A DNA stretch of 64,000 nt from an uncultured Acinetobacter sp. (GTDB taxonomy: Bacteria > Pseudomonadota > Gammaproteobacteria > Pseudomonadales > Moraxellaceae). Below the pieces are notes generated by a model. That model had not been told where the DNA came from. It searched no databases and saw nothing but the letters and a program-made list of their open reading frames with translations. Location of the stretch: assembly GCF_943914805.1 (NCBI RefSeq), contig NZ_CALUDM010000003.1, forward strand, positions 3,882 through 67,881, given 5' to 3'. Made by a program: the position numbers and the translations under genes. Of the stretch, positions 53,862 through 63,875 are shown one piece after another; the stretch's first letter is position 1; every line of letters begins with the position of its first letter.

Positions 53862-54488
53862 TTACTTTTCCAAACTCGCTTTAAACAATTGCATTGCTTG
53901 ACCACGATGACTGATTTTATTCTTTTCTTCTTTGCTCATTTCAGCACTAGAAATACCGAGTTCAGGTAACCAGAACAGCGGATCATAACCAAAACCATTT
54001 TCACCACGTACTTGTTCTAAAATTTCACCTTGCCAAATGCCTTGGAAAATTTGTGGAAGAGGATCATCTGCATGTTGAACCAAAGCCAGTACGCAAACAA
54101 ACATACCTTCAATTGCATCACTATCTTTACGATAAGCTTTTAAATTTTCTAATAATTTTACATTGTTCGCAGCATCATTACCATGTTCACCTGCATAGCG
54201 AGCAGAATAGATCCCTGGCGCACCGCCCAATATTGGCACACAAATACCTGAGTCATCTGCAATTGCAGGTTTTCCTGAAATACGACTTGCATGACGAGCT
54301 TTGATAATGGCGTTTTCAATAAAGCTTAAACCATCTTCAATCGCATCTTCGATATTAAGTTTTCCTTGTGGAACCACGTCTACTGGTAGGTTTAATTCAG
54401 CAAACATTTTTTCAAATTCAGCAATTTTGCCTTTGTTATTACTTGCGAGTACCAGTGTTCCTTGGGATAACCAATCTTGTGCAGACAT
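53862..54488 (-). CDS. rdgB: dITP/XTP pyrophosphatase (RdgB/HAM1)
   Basis: 208 residues. It has LVLASNNKGKIAEFEKMF, ADDSGICVPILGGAPGIYSARYAG and SHRGQAM near the C-terminus (KISHRGQAM), the HAM1 signature. It cleaves dITP, ITP and XTP, keeping deaminated purines out of nucleic acids. Cytoplasmic. An HAM1 repeat core lies downstream. Confidence 0.96.
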   Translation of the reverse strand: MSAQDWLSQGTLVLASNNKGKIAEFEKMFAELNLPVDVVPQGKLNIEDAIEDGLSFIENAIIKARHASRISGKPAIADDSGICVPILGGAPGIYSARYAGEHGNDAANNVKLLENLKAYRKDSDAIEGMFVCVLALVQHADDPLPQIFQGIWQGEILEQVRGENGFGYDPLFWLPELGISSAEMSKEEKNKISHRGQAMQLFKASLEK

Positions 54489-54577
54489 TTCAATTGCTCT
54501 GATTTTGAATAATGGTGAGTATTTTAGCTGATTCTGCTGATAAATTAAAAATAGTGTTATTTAAGTGTTTTAAAATC

Positions 54578-54604
54578 AATAAAAAAGCACCCGAAGGTGC
54601 TTTC
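54578..54604 (-). terminator. Terminator of the SEL1-metW-metX unit
   Basis: AAAGCACC and GGTGCTTT pair around TTCG (minus strand) and are followed by TTTTTTATT, just past the SEL1 gene stop at 54621. Confidence 0.88.
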
Positions 54605-54620
54605 ATTTTCAAAACTCAGC

Positions 54621-55217
54621 TTATTGCGCTTGAATCCATTGGTCTGCACGTTGTGTTGCAGTACGAATTTGATCTTGAGTTAAGTTTGCAGCCAAAGCAG
54701 TTTTCTTGCTTTGAGACATGCTAATCACTTTATTATCGAGCATACCATCACGGGTTGAAAGCTCATACCATTGGTAAGCACCCATATAGTTTTTCTTTTG
54801 CTCTTCCATCACCGCTAAGTTAAAGCTTGCACGGTTATCACCATGACTGGCTGCTTTTTCAAAGTATTGGCGTGCTGAAGTTTCACTCTTAGAAACACCC
54901 AAACCATCAGCATACATACGACCAACATTGAGTTGAGCTGCTGAAATACCTTGATCCGCCGCAGCTTTATACCAAGCAAAAGCTTGTTTCATATCTTTAG
55001 AAACGCCACCAGTTCCCGCTTGGAGATGAGTTGCGAGATAAAATTGTGCTGCTGCTTGCCCAGATTTAGCTGCTTTTTGCAAATCTGCAACATTCATGTG
55101 TGAATATTGTGCAACCAATTGAGAGGTTGATTGTTGTTGCTGTGGAACATAATCCGCATGGGCTTGAATGCTTAACAGCCCAAAAAATAATGTACTACCT
55201 AATAATACTTTTTTCAT
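54621..55217 (-). CDS. Exported SEL1-repeat (TPR-like) protein
   Basis: 198 residues. A signal peptide covers the first 21 residues (ends IQAHA). Three to four SEL1 repeats follow, for example AAQFYLATHLQAGTGGVSKDMKQAFAWYKAAADQG and AAQLNVGRMYADGLGVSKSETSARQYFEKAASHG. SEL1 proteins scaffold envelope complexes. Its ATG overlaps the metW stop by 4 bases, so it belongs to the metX-metW transcript, an unexpected addition. Confidence 0.85.
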   Translation of the reverse strand: MKKVLLGSTLFFGLLSIQAHADYVPQQQQSTSQLVAQYSHMNVADLQKAAKSGQAAAQFYLATHLQAGTGGVSKDMKQAFAWYKAAADQGISAAQLNVGRMYADGLGVSKSETSARQYFEKAASHGDNRASFNLAVMEEQKKNYMGAYQWYELSTRDGMLDNKVISMSQSKKTALAANLTQDQIRTATQRADQWIQAQ

Positions 55218-55807
55218 AGAGCGCTCACTCGATAAATAGCGACTTCGCCGAACAAATTCGGTACGGCTTTACTTAAAAAGCTGCCTTGTTGGTTCCCATT
55301 CACGGCGAGTCGATCAATAATTTGAATCTGATTTTCTGCACACAGTGCTTCAAAATCACGAAAGGTGCATAAGTGGATATTTGGCGTATTGTACCACATA
55401 TACGGTAATGCATCAGAAACGGGCATCATCCCTTTAAGTGCAAGGAAAGAACGTGTCTTCCAATATGCAAAATTAGGAAATGTAATGATCGCTTGTTTCC
55501 CTACACGCACCATATCGCGTAATAACACATCTGGTGCATCTACAGCTTGCAAAGCCTGTGCCATAACCACGTAGTCAAAAGACTGGTCAGCAAAGCGTCC
55601 CAAACCGAGATTTAAGTCTTGTTGAATAATATTTAACCCTTTGCTTACAGCAATTGCAATCTTTTCTTGATCGATTTCTAAGCCATAAGCGTGAATTTGT
55701 TGCTTTTTACCCATTTGTGCCAGTAATTCACCGTCACCACAACCTAAATCGAGAACACTTGCTCCAGCACTAATCCATTTTTCGGCAAGTTGTTGGTCTA
55801 TACGCAT
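55214..55807 (-). CDS. metW: MetW methyltransferase-fold protein
   Basis: 197 residues. The SAM-binding motif is SVLDLGCGDGELLAQM, with later VVMAQALQAVDAPDVLLRDMVRVG and ITFPNFAYWKTRSFL, both typical of MetW. MetW is nearly always next to metX and supports homoserine acetyltransferase activity in some bacteria. Its start coincides with the last base of metX (55807). Confidence 0.95.
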   Translation of the reverse strand: MRIDQQLAEKWISAGASVLDLGCGDGELLAQMGKKQQIHAYGLEIDQEKIAIAVSKGLNIIQQDLNLGLGRFADQSFDYVVMAQALQAVDAPDVLLRDMVRVGKQAIITFPNFAYWKTRSFLALKGMMPVSDALPYMWYNTPNIHLCTFRDFEALCAENQIQIIDRLAVNGNQQGSFLSKAVPNLFGEVAIYRVSAL

Positions 55808-56967
55808 TACAATGCCTCCTTAGGTGTTGTTGCAAGGTGTTCAGGGCCACCTAAAAATGCCCGTAAGGTTTTTACATACAGTGGAATAGGGAACAAGAAG
55901 GAGTCATGTCCTTGTTCTGCATCGATATCGAGATAAGTCACAGGTTTATGATTGCTGATGAGTGAATCTACAATTTCTTGTGAACGCTGTGGGGTGAAAC
56001 GCCAATCAGTAGTAAAGGACACCACTAAGAATCGGCACTGAGTGTTGGCCATGGCTTTTTTCAGTGATAATTCATATTCACGAGATGGATCAAAATAATC
56101 CAAAGCTTTGGTCATAATTAAATAGGTATTGGCATCAAAGTTACGGCTAAATTGTTCACCTTGATAACGCAAATAGCTTTCGACTTGGAATTCAACATCG
56201 AAACCATACATAAATTTGCCAGATTTTAAATCACGTCCAAATTTCTGTTTCATGGCTTCTTCAGACAAGTAAGTAATATGTCCGACCATACGTGCCAAAA
56301 TTAAGCCACGTTTTGGATAGCTATCATGTTCTAAATAACGACCATTGTGGAAGTCTGGGTCAGATAATATGGATTGGCGTGCTACTTCGTTAAAGGCAAT
56401 ATTTTGTGCGGAAAGTTTTGGTGCACTGGCAATAATGACGCAATTCTTTAAACGATCAGGATAATCTACTGACCATTGTAAAGCTTGCATTCCACCTAAT
56501 GATCCGCCAATAACTGAATACCAAGTATCAATACCTAAACGGTCAGAAAGCATGGTTTGGGTTTTTACCCAGTCACGCACGGTGACTAAAGGGAAATCTG
56601 GACCATACGGGCGATTTTCATTTTCAGGATTGGGTGATGTCGGGCCAGTTGAACCATTACAGCCACCAATGTTATTTAAAGCAACAACAAAAAATTTCGA
56701 TGTATCAATCGCTTTATTTGGACCAATACATGCATCCCACCAGCCTGCTTTTTTATCATCTTCGTGGTGATAACCCGCAGCATGATGATGACCTGAAAGC
56801 GCATGGCAAATCAGAATGGCATTGGATTTGTCAGCATTGAGCTCGCCATAGGTTTCGACCATGATTTCAAAACGTGGTAGAACACGACCACACTCTAGCT
56901 CTAAAGGCTCTTCAAATTGGAACTTTTGCGGGGTGACTAGACCCACCGAGTCAGCTGGAAAAGACAC
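55807..56967 (-). CDS. metX: Homoserine O-acetyltransferase
   Basis: 386 residues, alpha/beta hydrolase fold. It has [12 protein letters not shown] (nucleophile Ser elbow), [30 protein letters not shown] and a late Asp/His pair (GHDSFLFP). It transfers an acyl group from acetyl-CoA (or succinyl-CoA) to homoserine, the committed step of methionine synthesis. The leader (56968-57122) shows no recognisable SAM riboswitch. It is the first gene of metX-metW-SEL1. Confidence 0.96.
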   Translation of the reverse strand: MSFPADSVGLVTPQKFQFEEPLELECGRVLPRFEIMVETYGELNADKSNAILICHALSGHHHAAGYHHEDDKKAGWWDACIGPNKAIDTSKFFVVALNNIGGCNGSTGPTSPNPENENRPYGPDFPLVTVRDWVKTQTMLSDRLGIDTWYSVIGGSLGGMQALQWSVDYPDRLKNCVIIASAPKLSAQNIAFNEVARQSILSDPDFHNGRYLEHDSYPKRGLILARMVGHITYLSEEAMKQKFGRDLKSGKFMYGFDVEFQVESYLRYQGEQFSRNFDANTYLIMTKALDYFDPSREYELSLKKAMANTQCRFLVVSFTTDWRFTPQRSQEIVDSLISNHKPVTYLDIDAEQGHDSFLFPIPLYVKTLRAFLGGPEHLATTPKEAL

Positions 56968-57123
56968 AGAAATAATTCGCCTTAAAATTTTAGGAGGTAG
57001 AATAAATTACTGATGTTACGCACATCTACGTCATCATTATTGCTAATAAATTAATGGTATGAAAGTAATTTCACAATAGAGATTGAGTATTTAAATTTAC
57101 TTTCAGGGCTAAGCTTTAACGAA

Positions 57124-57153
57124 AGAAAGGATACCACCTAGGGCATCCTTTCT
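57124..57153 (-). terminator. Probable terminator of leuA
   Basis: AGAAAGGAT and ATCCTTTCT form a perfect 9-bp stem with partly paired inner bases, about 20 bases beyond the leuA stop. The T-run is weak. Confidence 0.6.
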
Positions 57154-57175
57154 AAAGTCATTTAATTGATATAGC

Positions 57176-58873
57176 TTATACGGCAGCAGCGATCACTTGT
57201 TCAGTGCTTAAAACACCTTGTTCGATCAAACGATTGGTTGCAGCAATAATCGCTTCAATGGATGAGGTGACAATATTGTCATGTACACCTGCACCAAATG
57301 CAGATTTACCCGTACCTTGTACTTGAAGTTCAATTAAAGCTAAAGCTTTGGCATGTGCGCCAGAACTAATACTGCGTTCTTCATAGTTCACAACGTCAAT
57401 TGGTAATTGAAGCGCATTCAAAATTGCAGAAATAGGGCCGTTGCCTTCACCACGTAAATGTTGCACTTCACCATTTACAACCACGTCAAGTTCAATGACT
57501 TGGTTGCCATTGTCATCCGACAATCTGTAGTTTTTAGCAGAATAATGTGCATCTTTTATTTCAACATAAGTGTCTTTGAATAAAGTCCAAATTTGTTGAG
57601 CTGAAACTTCAACGCCTTCATCATCCGCAACTTGTTGAACAATTTGAGAGAATTCAATTTGTAAACGACGTGGTAATACCACGTTGTAATTGGATTCTAA
57701 TAAGTAAGCAATACCACCTTTACCAGACTGTGAGTTCACACGAATCACAGCATCATAGTCACGACCTAAATCTTTAGGGTCGATTGGTAAGTAAGGCATA
57801 TCCCAAATTTCTTCATTCTTTTGATATTCAAAGCCTTTTTTAATCGCATCTTGGTGAGAACCAGAGAATGCTGTAAAGACTAAATCGCCCGCATATGGAT
57901 GACGTGGGTGTACGGGTAAACCTGTGCATTCTTCAATTGTTGCAATGATTTCATTGATATTTGAAAAATCTAATTCACATGCCACACCTTGGGTGTACAT
58001 GTTCAAAGCAATTGCTGCAACGTCGACATTACCTGTGCGTTCGCCATTACCAAAAACACAACCTTCGACACGGTCAGCGCCCGCCATGATGGCCAATTCA
58101 GATGCTGCAATACCGCAACCACGGTCGTTATGACAGTGAACAGAAATAATCACACCATCACGACGTTGTAAATTACGATGCATCCATTCAATTTGGTCTG
58201 CATAAACGTGAGGGCCTGAAACTTCAACTGTTGCAGGTAAGTTCAAAATCACTTTATTTTCAGGAGAAGCTTCCCAAATTTCAGTGACAGCATCACATAC
58301 GTCTTTAGCAACTTCTAATTCAGTTGCAGTAAAACATTCTGGACTGTATTGGAAAATAAAATCAGTTTCAGGCTGTTGTGCAGCATATTCTTTGACTTTG
58401 GTTGCTGCATTGATTGCCAATTGCTTTGCACCAGCCACATCAACATTCAACACTTTTTGACGGAATGTCGGTGAGTTTGCATTGTAGATATGCACAATGG
58501 CACGTTTTGCACCTTGTAAAGATTCAAAAGTACGAGCAATCAAATGATCACGTGCTTGTACTAAAACTTCGATATAAACGTCTTCTGGAATATGACCTTC
58601 TTCAATCAATTTACGCGTAAAGTCAAAGTCAACTTGTGATGCAGAAGGAAAGCCAATTTCAATATGTTTAAAGCCAATTTTCACCAACATTTGGAACATT
58701 TTAAATTTCTGTTCAATGTTCATTGGTTCGAAAATCGCTTGGTTACCATCACGGAGGTCAGTACTCATCCAAATCGGCGCTTTATTGATTTCGTTGTTTG
58801 GCCATTGACGGTCAGGCAAGTCCACACGTTGGTACATGCGACGATATTTTTTACTTGGATCAGCCAACATCAT
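57176..58873 (-). CDS. leuA: 2-isopropylmalate synthase
   Basis: 565 residues, the long LeuA type. The HMGL-like barrel has DLRDGNQAIFEPM (metal and catalytic start), EIGFPSASQVDFDF, and HCHNDRGCG with GNGERTGNVD (metal-binding His). The C-terminal regulatory domain binds leucine. It condenses acetyl-CoA and 2-ketoisovalerate. AAGGAG lies 7 bases before the ATG. Leader or attenuator not seen upstream. Confidence 0.97.
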   Translation of the reverse strand: MMLADPSKKYRRMYQRVDLPDRQWPNNEINKAPIWMSTDLRDGNQAIFEPMNIEQKFKMFQMLVKIGFKHIEIGFPSASQVDFDFTRKLIEEGHIPEDVYIEVLVQARDHLIARTFESLQGAKRAIVHIYNANSPTFRQKVLNVDVAGAKQLAINAATKVKEYAAQQPETDFIFQYSPECFTATELEVAKDVCDAVTEIWEASPENKVILNLPATVEVSGPHVYADQIEWMHRNLQRRDGVIISVHCHNDRGCGIAASELAIMAGADRVEGCVFGNGERTGNVDVAAIALNMYTQGVACELDFSNINEIIATIEECTGLPVHPRHPYAGDLVFTAFSGSHQDAIKKGFEYQKNEEIWDMPYLPIDPKDLGRDYDAVIRVNSQSGKGGIAYLLESNYNVVLPRRLQIEFSQIVQQVADDEGVEVSAQQIWTLFKDTYVEIKDAHYSAKNYRLSDDNGNQVIELDVVVNGEVQHLRGEGNGPISAILNALQLPIDVVNYEERSISSGAHAKALALIELQVQGTGKSAFGAGVHDNIVTSSIEAIIAATNRLIEQGVLSTEQVIAAAV

Positions 58874-59142
58874 GAGGTAACTCCTTGTGTAGTTGTCGTT
58901 GCTCGTATCTTGGGTAAAGGCAACTTACTACTCTATAGATTGTGTCTATTCACGCAATTTACAAGTGGTTTCGGAGTATATTCGCCTAAAGTGGCATAAA
59001 ATTATGGATGGTCATAACATCACATAAAGTCAGACTCTGACTGCTTGTAAACGGTTTAACTTAAGATTAATTGTAAAACAGATGCTTCGGGAATAATTTT
59101 CTTAATTTGCGCTATTTAATCGGTTTAAGAGAAAAATTTCCT

Positions 59143-60264
59143 TTAAAATGGCGAATCTTGAAAAATGTATTCTTGATTAATCCCATTTACGGTAGCCGTT
59201 CCCATTAAAGCCATAGTAATCTCAAATTCTTCCTTTAAGATTTTAATGACGTGAGCGACGCCTAAAGCACCTGCAACTGCCAGTCCGTACATGGCAGGGC
59301 GACCAATCAACACAGCAGAAGCACCCAGTGCTAAAGCTTTAAATACATCTGTCCCACGACGTACTCCACCATCCAATAATAAGGGAAAATCATGAGGCAC
59401 AACGGCTTTAATTTTTTGTAGAGCTTTCAGTGGTGATATAGCGGTATCTAAAACACGGCCACCATGATTAGAAATAATTAAAGCTTGAACGCCAATATCA
59501 ACTGCTTTTTTAGCATCTAAAGGGTGTAACACACCTTTTAAAATAACAGGCAAACTTGTATTGGCAATGATGAATTCAATATCTGCCCATTTGGGTGCAA
59601 TTTGCATAAGCCCATTAAAAACAGGATGTTGATCTTCAGTAATTTCTGGTAAGGGAATGTGGGTCGGTGTATGTGGATGCTGCATTCCTTCAGGTAATTG
59701 AAAGAACACACGACGTTCTCGATCTCGAATACCTGTATGCGGTGAATCTACCGTAATCACAATGGCTTTAAAGTTTTGCTGTTCAGCCAATTTAACGAGG
59801 GCTAATGATTTTTCACGATCACCTTGCCAATAGAGTTGGAACCATTTGTAGGGATTTTCTGGTTTTAAATCACGAAGATCAGTATTGGTAAATGTACTTA
59901 AAACAAAATTACTTCCCAGTACTTCTGCTGCGAGTGCAGTCGCAGCCTCACCATCGCTATGGAAAAGTTGTTGATGTCCAATGGGTGCTAAAAAGATAGG
60001 GTGTGGAAATTTTTGTCCTAAAATCTCACATTCAGTATTGCCTTGAGTCAGATCATTCAATAAACGTGGAACAAGTTGGATGTTTTTAAATTGTTGCAGA
60101 TTATCTCGGACACTATGTTCATCCATAGCGCCACCTTGGAGGTAATGCCATGTATTTACAGGTAAATGCTTTTCTGCTTGTTGTTGATAATCGGCAATGG
60201 TTTGTAAATAAGCTGGGATTTGCGTCAATGGCGCTAGAATTTCTTTCGAATCCATTTGGCTCAT
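59143..60264 (-). CDS. FMN-dependent alpha-hydroxy-acid oxidase/dehydrogenase
   Basis: 373 residues from the ATG at 60264, preceded by GGGG 6 bases before; the longer frame would overlap piuC further. The family core includes PIFLAPIGHQQLFH, VITVDSPHTGIRDRE, ILKGVLHPLDAKKA (Lys), ISNHGGRVLD (catalytic His-Gly-Gly-Arg) and LLLDGGVRRGTDVFKALALG. It oxidises lactate or another 2-hydroxy acid using FMN. Overlaps the piuC stop by 4 bases, so it is part of the iron-regulated unit; substrate unknown. Confidence 0.88.
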   Translation of the reverse strand: MSQMDSKEILAPLTQIPAYLQTIADYQQQAEKHLPVNTWHYLQGGAMDEHSVRDNLQQFKNIQLVPRLLNDLTQGNTECEILGQKFPHPIFLAPIGHQQLFHSDGEAATALAAEVLGSNFVLSTFTNTDLRDLKPENPYKWFQLYWQGDREKSLALVKLAEQQNFKAIVITVDSPHTGIRDRERRVFFQLPEGMQHPHTPTHIPLPEITEDQHPVFNGLMQIAPKWADIEFIIANTSLPVILKGVLHPLDAKKAVDIGVQALIISNHGGRVLDTAISPLKALQKIKAVVPHDFPLLLDGGVRRGTDVFKALALGASAVLIGRPAMYGLAVAGALGVAHVIKILKEEFEITMALMGTATVNGINQEYIFQDSPF

Positions 60265-60944
60265 AGGTCGCCCCATTGTCTTAATAAATTATGATAATGA
60301 CTGGTTAGACTGACGGTTTCTTCTGAGTCGCCATATTTCTGACGTAGTTGCATGATGGTCATATCAAGATTGAACAACATGCTACGTTGCCAATCATCTT
60401 TCACCATACTTTGAATCCAAGTAAATGCAGCGATCCGTTTGCCTGATGTTACGGGTTCAACTCGATGCAGACTGGTTGCAGGGTAGAGAATGGCATCGCC
60501 TGCATTGAGTTTGACTTCATGTGTACCGTAATTGTCTTCAACAACCAATTCACCACCTTCATATTCTTCAGGCTCAGACAGAAATACTGTTATAGATACA
60601 TCTGTACGGATAGGCTGTCCTGTTTCTGATGAATACTGCACTGCATTGTCGACATGGTTGCCGTAGTTTCCTGAATTTTGATAACAGTTCAGCATCGGCA
60701 TTAAGCAGTGTCGTGGTAATGCTGCCGATTGAAGCATCGCTTGCTGTTTAAGTGCTGTGAGAATAAATGGTGCAATATGTTGATAAAGTTCAGAATGAAT
60801 ATCGATTTGCAGGTTGTTTTTTATGGACTGAGCCTGTGAACCCGCACTTTTTTTGCCATCGATCCATGCTGTCGAATGGTCAAGTCTATGGCGAATATCG
60901 AGCACCTGTTGTTTGGTTAAAACGTCAGGGATATGCAACATCAT
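60261..60944 (-). CDS. piuC: PKHD-type Fe(II)/2-oxoglutarate hydroxylase PiuC
   Basis: 227 residues. The double-stranded beta-helix has the Fe ligands HVD (GNYGNHVDNAVQ) and a distal His (SLHRVEPV), with Arg of GKRIAAF as the oxoglutarate contact. The ending LTSHYHNLLRQWGDL is typical. PiuC genes sit beside PiuA/Fiu receptors in Pseudomonas and Acinetobacter, and may modify the siderophore or receptor. AGGAAA precedes the ATG. Confidence 0.93.
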   Translation of the reverse strand: MMLHIPDVLTKQQVLDIRHRLDHSTAWIDGKKSAGSQAQSIKNNLQIDIHSELYQHIAPFILTALKQQAMLQSAALPRHCLMPMLNCYQNSGNYGNHVDNAVQYSSETGQPIRTDVSITVFLSEPEEYEGGELVVEDNYGTHEVKLNAGDAILYPATSLHRVEPVTSGKRIAAFTWIQSMVKDDWQRSMLFNLDMTIMQLRQKYGDSEETVSLTSHYHNLLRQWGDL

Positions 60945-61028
60945 GCTTATGGTTTCCTATGATTTAAAAGGAAAAATCGTGCATTCCAGAGAATACACGA
61001 TATTAAAACGAGCGTCCTGTGCAATTTA

Positions 61029-63356
61029 TCAGAACTTATAATTAAATGATAATGCTGCTGAACGAGGTTGACCTAAAACAAGTCGAGAACCACCATTATT
61101 TAAAGTACTGATGTATTCTTTGTCTGCAAGATTATAGAGATGTAGGCTTGCTGATGCCTGTTTATTAAATGTATAACCTGCCATGGCATCAAAAACAACA
61201 TAGCTTGGAATTGCAGGCATCGTTGTCGTAGTTGTTGAACCAGGCGTGATAGCACGTTTTTGTTCATCGACATAGCGAGCGCCTACACCTGCTTTAAATC
61301 CTGCAACACTATAGGTTGTCCATAAAGTTGCAGTCCAGTCTGGCGACCAACGAACAGCATTATTTTCAGTCCACACTTTTGTTGTTGCGTTATAGGTTTG
61401 CTGATTTTCTTGCTCAGTATCCATAAATGCCACACCAGCAGATACATTCCACGCACGTGTAATTTGACCAACAGCACCGAGTTCTACACCTTTAACCGTC
61501 ATTTTCCCTTCAGGAATATATTGCAGGCTAATCGGATCTTGAGTGATGTGATTTTCATTTTCGGTATGGTAAGCCGCTGCGGTGAGAATGATTTTGTCAT
61601 CATTCAAGGTCCATTTTGTACCCACTTCATAATGGTTGGTCTTTTGTGGTTTTGCTGTAGGATCATTGGCAAAATTGTTTGCTGAACTTGCACTATTATT
61701 TAAAACAAATGCTGTGCCGGGTGGTGTTAATGATTTTGCATAAGATGCATAAATACTGCTTGCAGGCGTTGGTTTAAAAACACTGCCTAATTTCCAGCTG
61801 ACTAAAGTGCCATTGGTACCTAAATCACTTGGTGTTTTAGTGACAGCTAATGTTTTCGCATCGGTTGCTACAGTCAGCCCATCGTATTCAGTATCATAAT
61901 AATCGACACGAACCCCGCCATTTAGTTGGAAGCGTTCACCAAATTTCAAAGTATCGAATAAATAGGCAGCAGCTGTGTCAGTTTTACCTTTGGAATACGC
62001 ACCCGTATCGATTAGATCAGGTAATTTTGTAAATGGATTCGGATGATACAAACTTGCCGGCGGAATTGCAGGGGCAGCTTGTCCCGGAGTTTGAATATTC
62101 AAAGTATCATTAGATTGTTCTTCTCTTAATAATTCTAGGCCTGCCACGATGTCGTGCTCAACTGAACCAGTTTTTAGATTCAAGTTTAATGCAGTCTGAT
62201 TGGTGATAATTTTATTGGTTTGATCTACGCCTTGACGAGTACGAACCACAGACCATGAATTTGGATCTTTAGGTGTTGCAAGATTGCTGATGGCGAGCGC
62301 ATTCACCCCAGTTAATACACGATCCATATCGGTTTGACCAAGGCGGGTAATATTGGTCAGTTTAATATTTTCAGCAAAATCACTTTCTACTTTCGCCGTG
62401 ACCATATTGGCATCGATATCTTCATAGTCGTTTACACTGCCATAAAAATTTTCGTGGTCGACAGGTTTGGCAGCATTGACAGCAGTATTAATAATATCGC
62501 GTTGCGCCTGCGTCAGTTTGATATCGGTATTATTATAATAAAAGCCTTTCATTCCAATGGTAGGAATACCACCATCTGGGACATTACGTTGACGAATATG
62601 TTGTGAATATAAATAAAAACGTGTGTCACTATCTAAACCAAATGCAATAGAGGGTGCAACAGCCCAACCATTCTGTTCAACATAATCACGGCCGTCTACA
62701 CCACCTTGCTGTCCCATGACATTTAGGCGTACAGCGACACTTTCATTAATCGCTTGATTGATATCCGCAGTTAAGCGTCCATGTTCTGCTGTTTTATAGG
62801 TTGCTGATACTTCGCGACTGTTTTCTGCATAAGGAAGTTTACTCACAAGGTTGATATAACCACCCGCGCCACCACGTCCTGCTTCAGCCCCAGATGGACC
62901 TTTCACAACTTCAATTTGTTCAAGGTTATAAACATCACGACTAACTGCGCCAATGTCACGGATACCATCGACATAAATTGAATTTTTGGTATCAAAACCA
63001 CGCATTTGAAATGCATCACCAGCACTGGTATTGCCATTTTCACCCAACTGCAGCGTAATTCCAGGGGTGTTGCGAAGTGCATCTACAAGAGAAGTCGCCC
63101 CTTGTTCTTTTAAGATTTCTTTTTTGATGATTGAAATGGTTTGAGGTGTATCCACCAATGGCTGAGTGTATTTTACAGAATTAACTCGTTCAGCTTTATA
63201 AGCATTTTCAGCTTCAGCTTTTGCTTGAACAGAAATCACAGGTAATTTTGCTAAATCCTTTTCCTGTTGGGCAGCGTGTGCCATCAAAGGGAATGATGCT
63301 GCTAGAGCAACAAGCTGAGTTGTTCTGTTATGTTTACGGCTTTTAATCTGCGCCAT
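61029..63356 (-). CDS. piuA: TonB-dependent siderophore receptor, PiuA/Fiu-like
   Basis: 775 residues from the ATG at 63356 (MAQIKSRKHNR), with GGGG 9 bases upstream; the frame extends 37 unsupported codons. A signal peptide ends near MAHA-A. The plug domain holds the TonB-box region, QPLVDTPQTISIIKKEI, GFDTKNSIYVDGIRD and the GPSGAEAGRGGAGGYINLVSK plug motif. A 22-strand barrel ends in the aromatic YKF. The match to PiuA-type catecholate receptors, and the neighbouring piuC, support the name. In Acinetobacter PiuA also admits siderophore-conjugated cephalosporins. Confidence 0.9.
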   Translation of the reverse strand: MAQIKSRKHNRTTQLVALAASFPLMAHAAQQEKDLAKLPVISVQAKAEAENAYKAERVNSVKYTQPLVDTPQTISIIKKEILKEQGATSLVDALRNTPGITLQLGENGNTSAGDAFQMRGFDTKNSIYVDGIRDIGAVSRDVYNLEQIEVVKGPSGAEAGRGGAGGYINLVSKLPYAENSREVSATYKTAEHGRLTADINQAINESVAVRLNVMGQQGGVDGRDYVEQNGWAVAPSIAFGLDSDTRFYLYSQHIRQRNVPDGGIPTIGMKGFYYNNTDIKLTQAQRDIINTAVNAAKPVDHENFYGSVNDYEDIDANMVTAKVESDFAENIKLTNITRLGQTDMDRVLTGVNALAISNLATPKDPNSWSVVRTRQGVDQTNKIITNQTALNLNLKTGSVEHDIVAGLELLREEQSNDTLNIQTPGQAAPAIPPASLYHPNPFTKLPDLIDTGAYSKGKTDTAAAYLFDTLKFGERFQLNGGVRVDYYDTEYDGLTVATDAKTLAVTKTPSDLGTNGTLVSWKLGSVFKPTPASSIYASYAKSLTPPGTAFVLNNSASSANNFANDPTAKPQKTNHYEVGTKWTLNDDKIILTAAAYHTENENHITQDPISLQYIPEGKMTVKGVELGAVGQITRAWNVSAGVAFMDTEQENQQTYNATTKVWTENNAVRWSPDWTATLWTTYSVAGFKAGVGARYVDEQKRAITPGSTTTTTMPAIPSYVVFDAMAGYTFNKQASASLHLYNLADKEYISTLNNGGSRLVLGQPRSAALSFNYKF

Positions 63357-63476
63357 TGCAAGGTACCCCAATTTATAAATGAAAAACTCTTTTGGACTGC
63401 ACGGCATCGCTTTTGGTAAATAATGAATATGCAGTAAAAGTGGAGATATTGTTAAGGCCTGTAACAATTGATGCGA

Positions 63477-63505
63477 ATTCTAATGATAATTATTATCATT
63501 AACAA
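63477..63505 (-). promoter_or_regulatory. piuA promoter overlapped by a Fur box
   Basis: On the minus strand a -35 TTGTTA (63500-63505) and -10 TAGAAT (63477-63482) are exactly 17 bases apart. The spacer and edges hold the perfect 10-1-10 palindrome TAATGATAATTATTATCATTA at 63481-63501. This includes TGATAAT-ATTATCA, the Fur consensus. Fur bound here should block RNA polymerase when iron is sufficient. Confidence 0.92.
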
Positions 63506-63875
63506 TGACTATCAGACTTATTTATGTGTAAATGACGATGGAAAAAATGCTTAATTTCGGTATCTTAATTCAGTAAAACAATTACAGGACGTAAAAATCT
63601 TGTGAATTTTTTTGTTAAAAATCAATGTTTTTAACGTGTGTTATATTTTGTGGTTGAAAATTCTGAAAAGTGGCTTGAGTTGTTTTGTTAAATGTCGAAT
63701 ACGTTTATTATGTAAAAAGTGAGAGGGAAAATAAGAAGTAAAAGAGACAGTAAAAGAAGAGAGACAAAGAGCAGATAAAAAAACCTGAAATTTTTTATAT
63801 AGGATTTTGAATCTTTATTTAAGTATGGTTATTGAGCAAATTGTCTTGATTTAAATTTATATTAAAAAAACGATT
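63506..63875. other. Upstream region of piuA, no gene
   Basis: About 370 bases, mostly AT-rich. It includes a perfect 8-bp palindrome GTTAAAAA-TCAATG-TTTTTAAC at 63614-63635, a TATATT box at 63642, and a purine-rich tract at about 63719-63775. No coding frame recognised. Confidence 0.45.

Noticed and set aside
56968..57122. SAM riboswitch upstream of metX
   Set aside because: No conserved SAM-I or SAM-II core or expression-platform hairpin could be recognised.
58874..59142. Leucine leader peptide/attenuator upstream of leuA
   Set aside because: No short leucine-rich open frame followed by alternative hairpins was visible.
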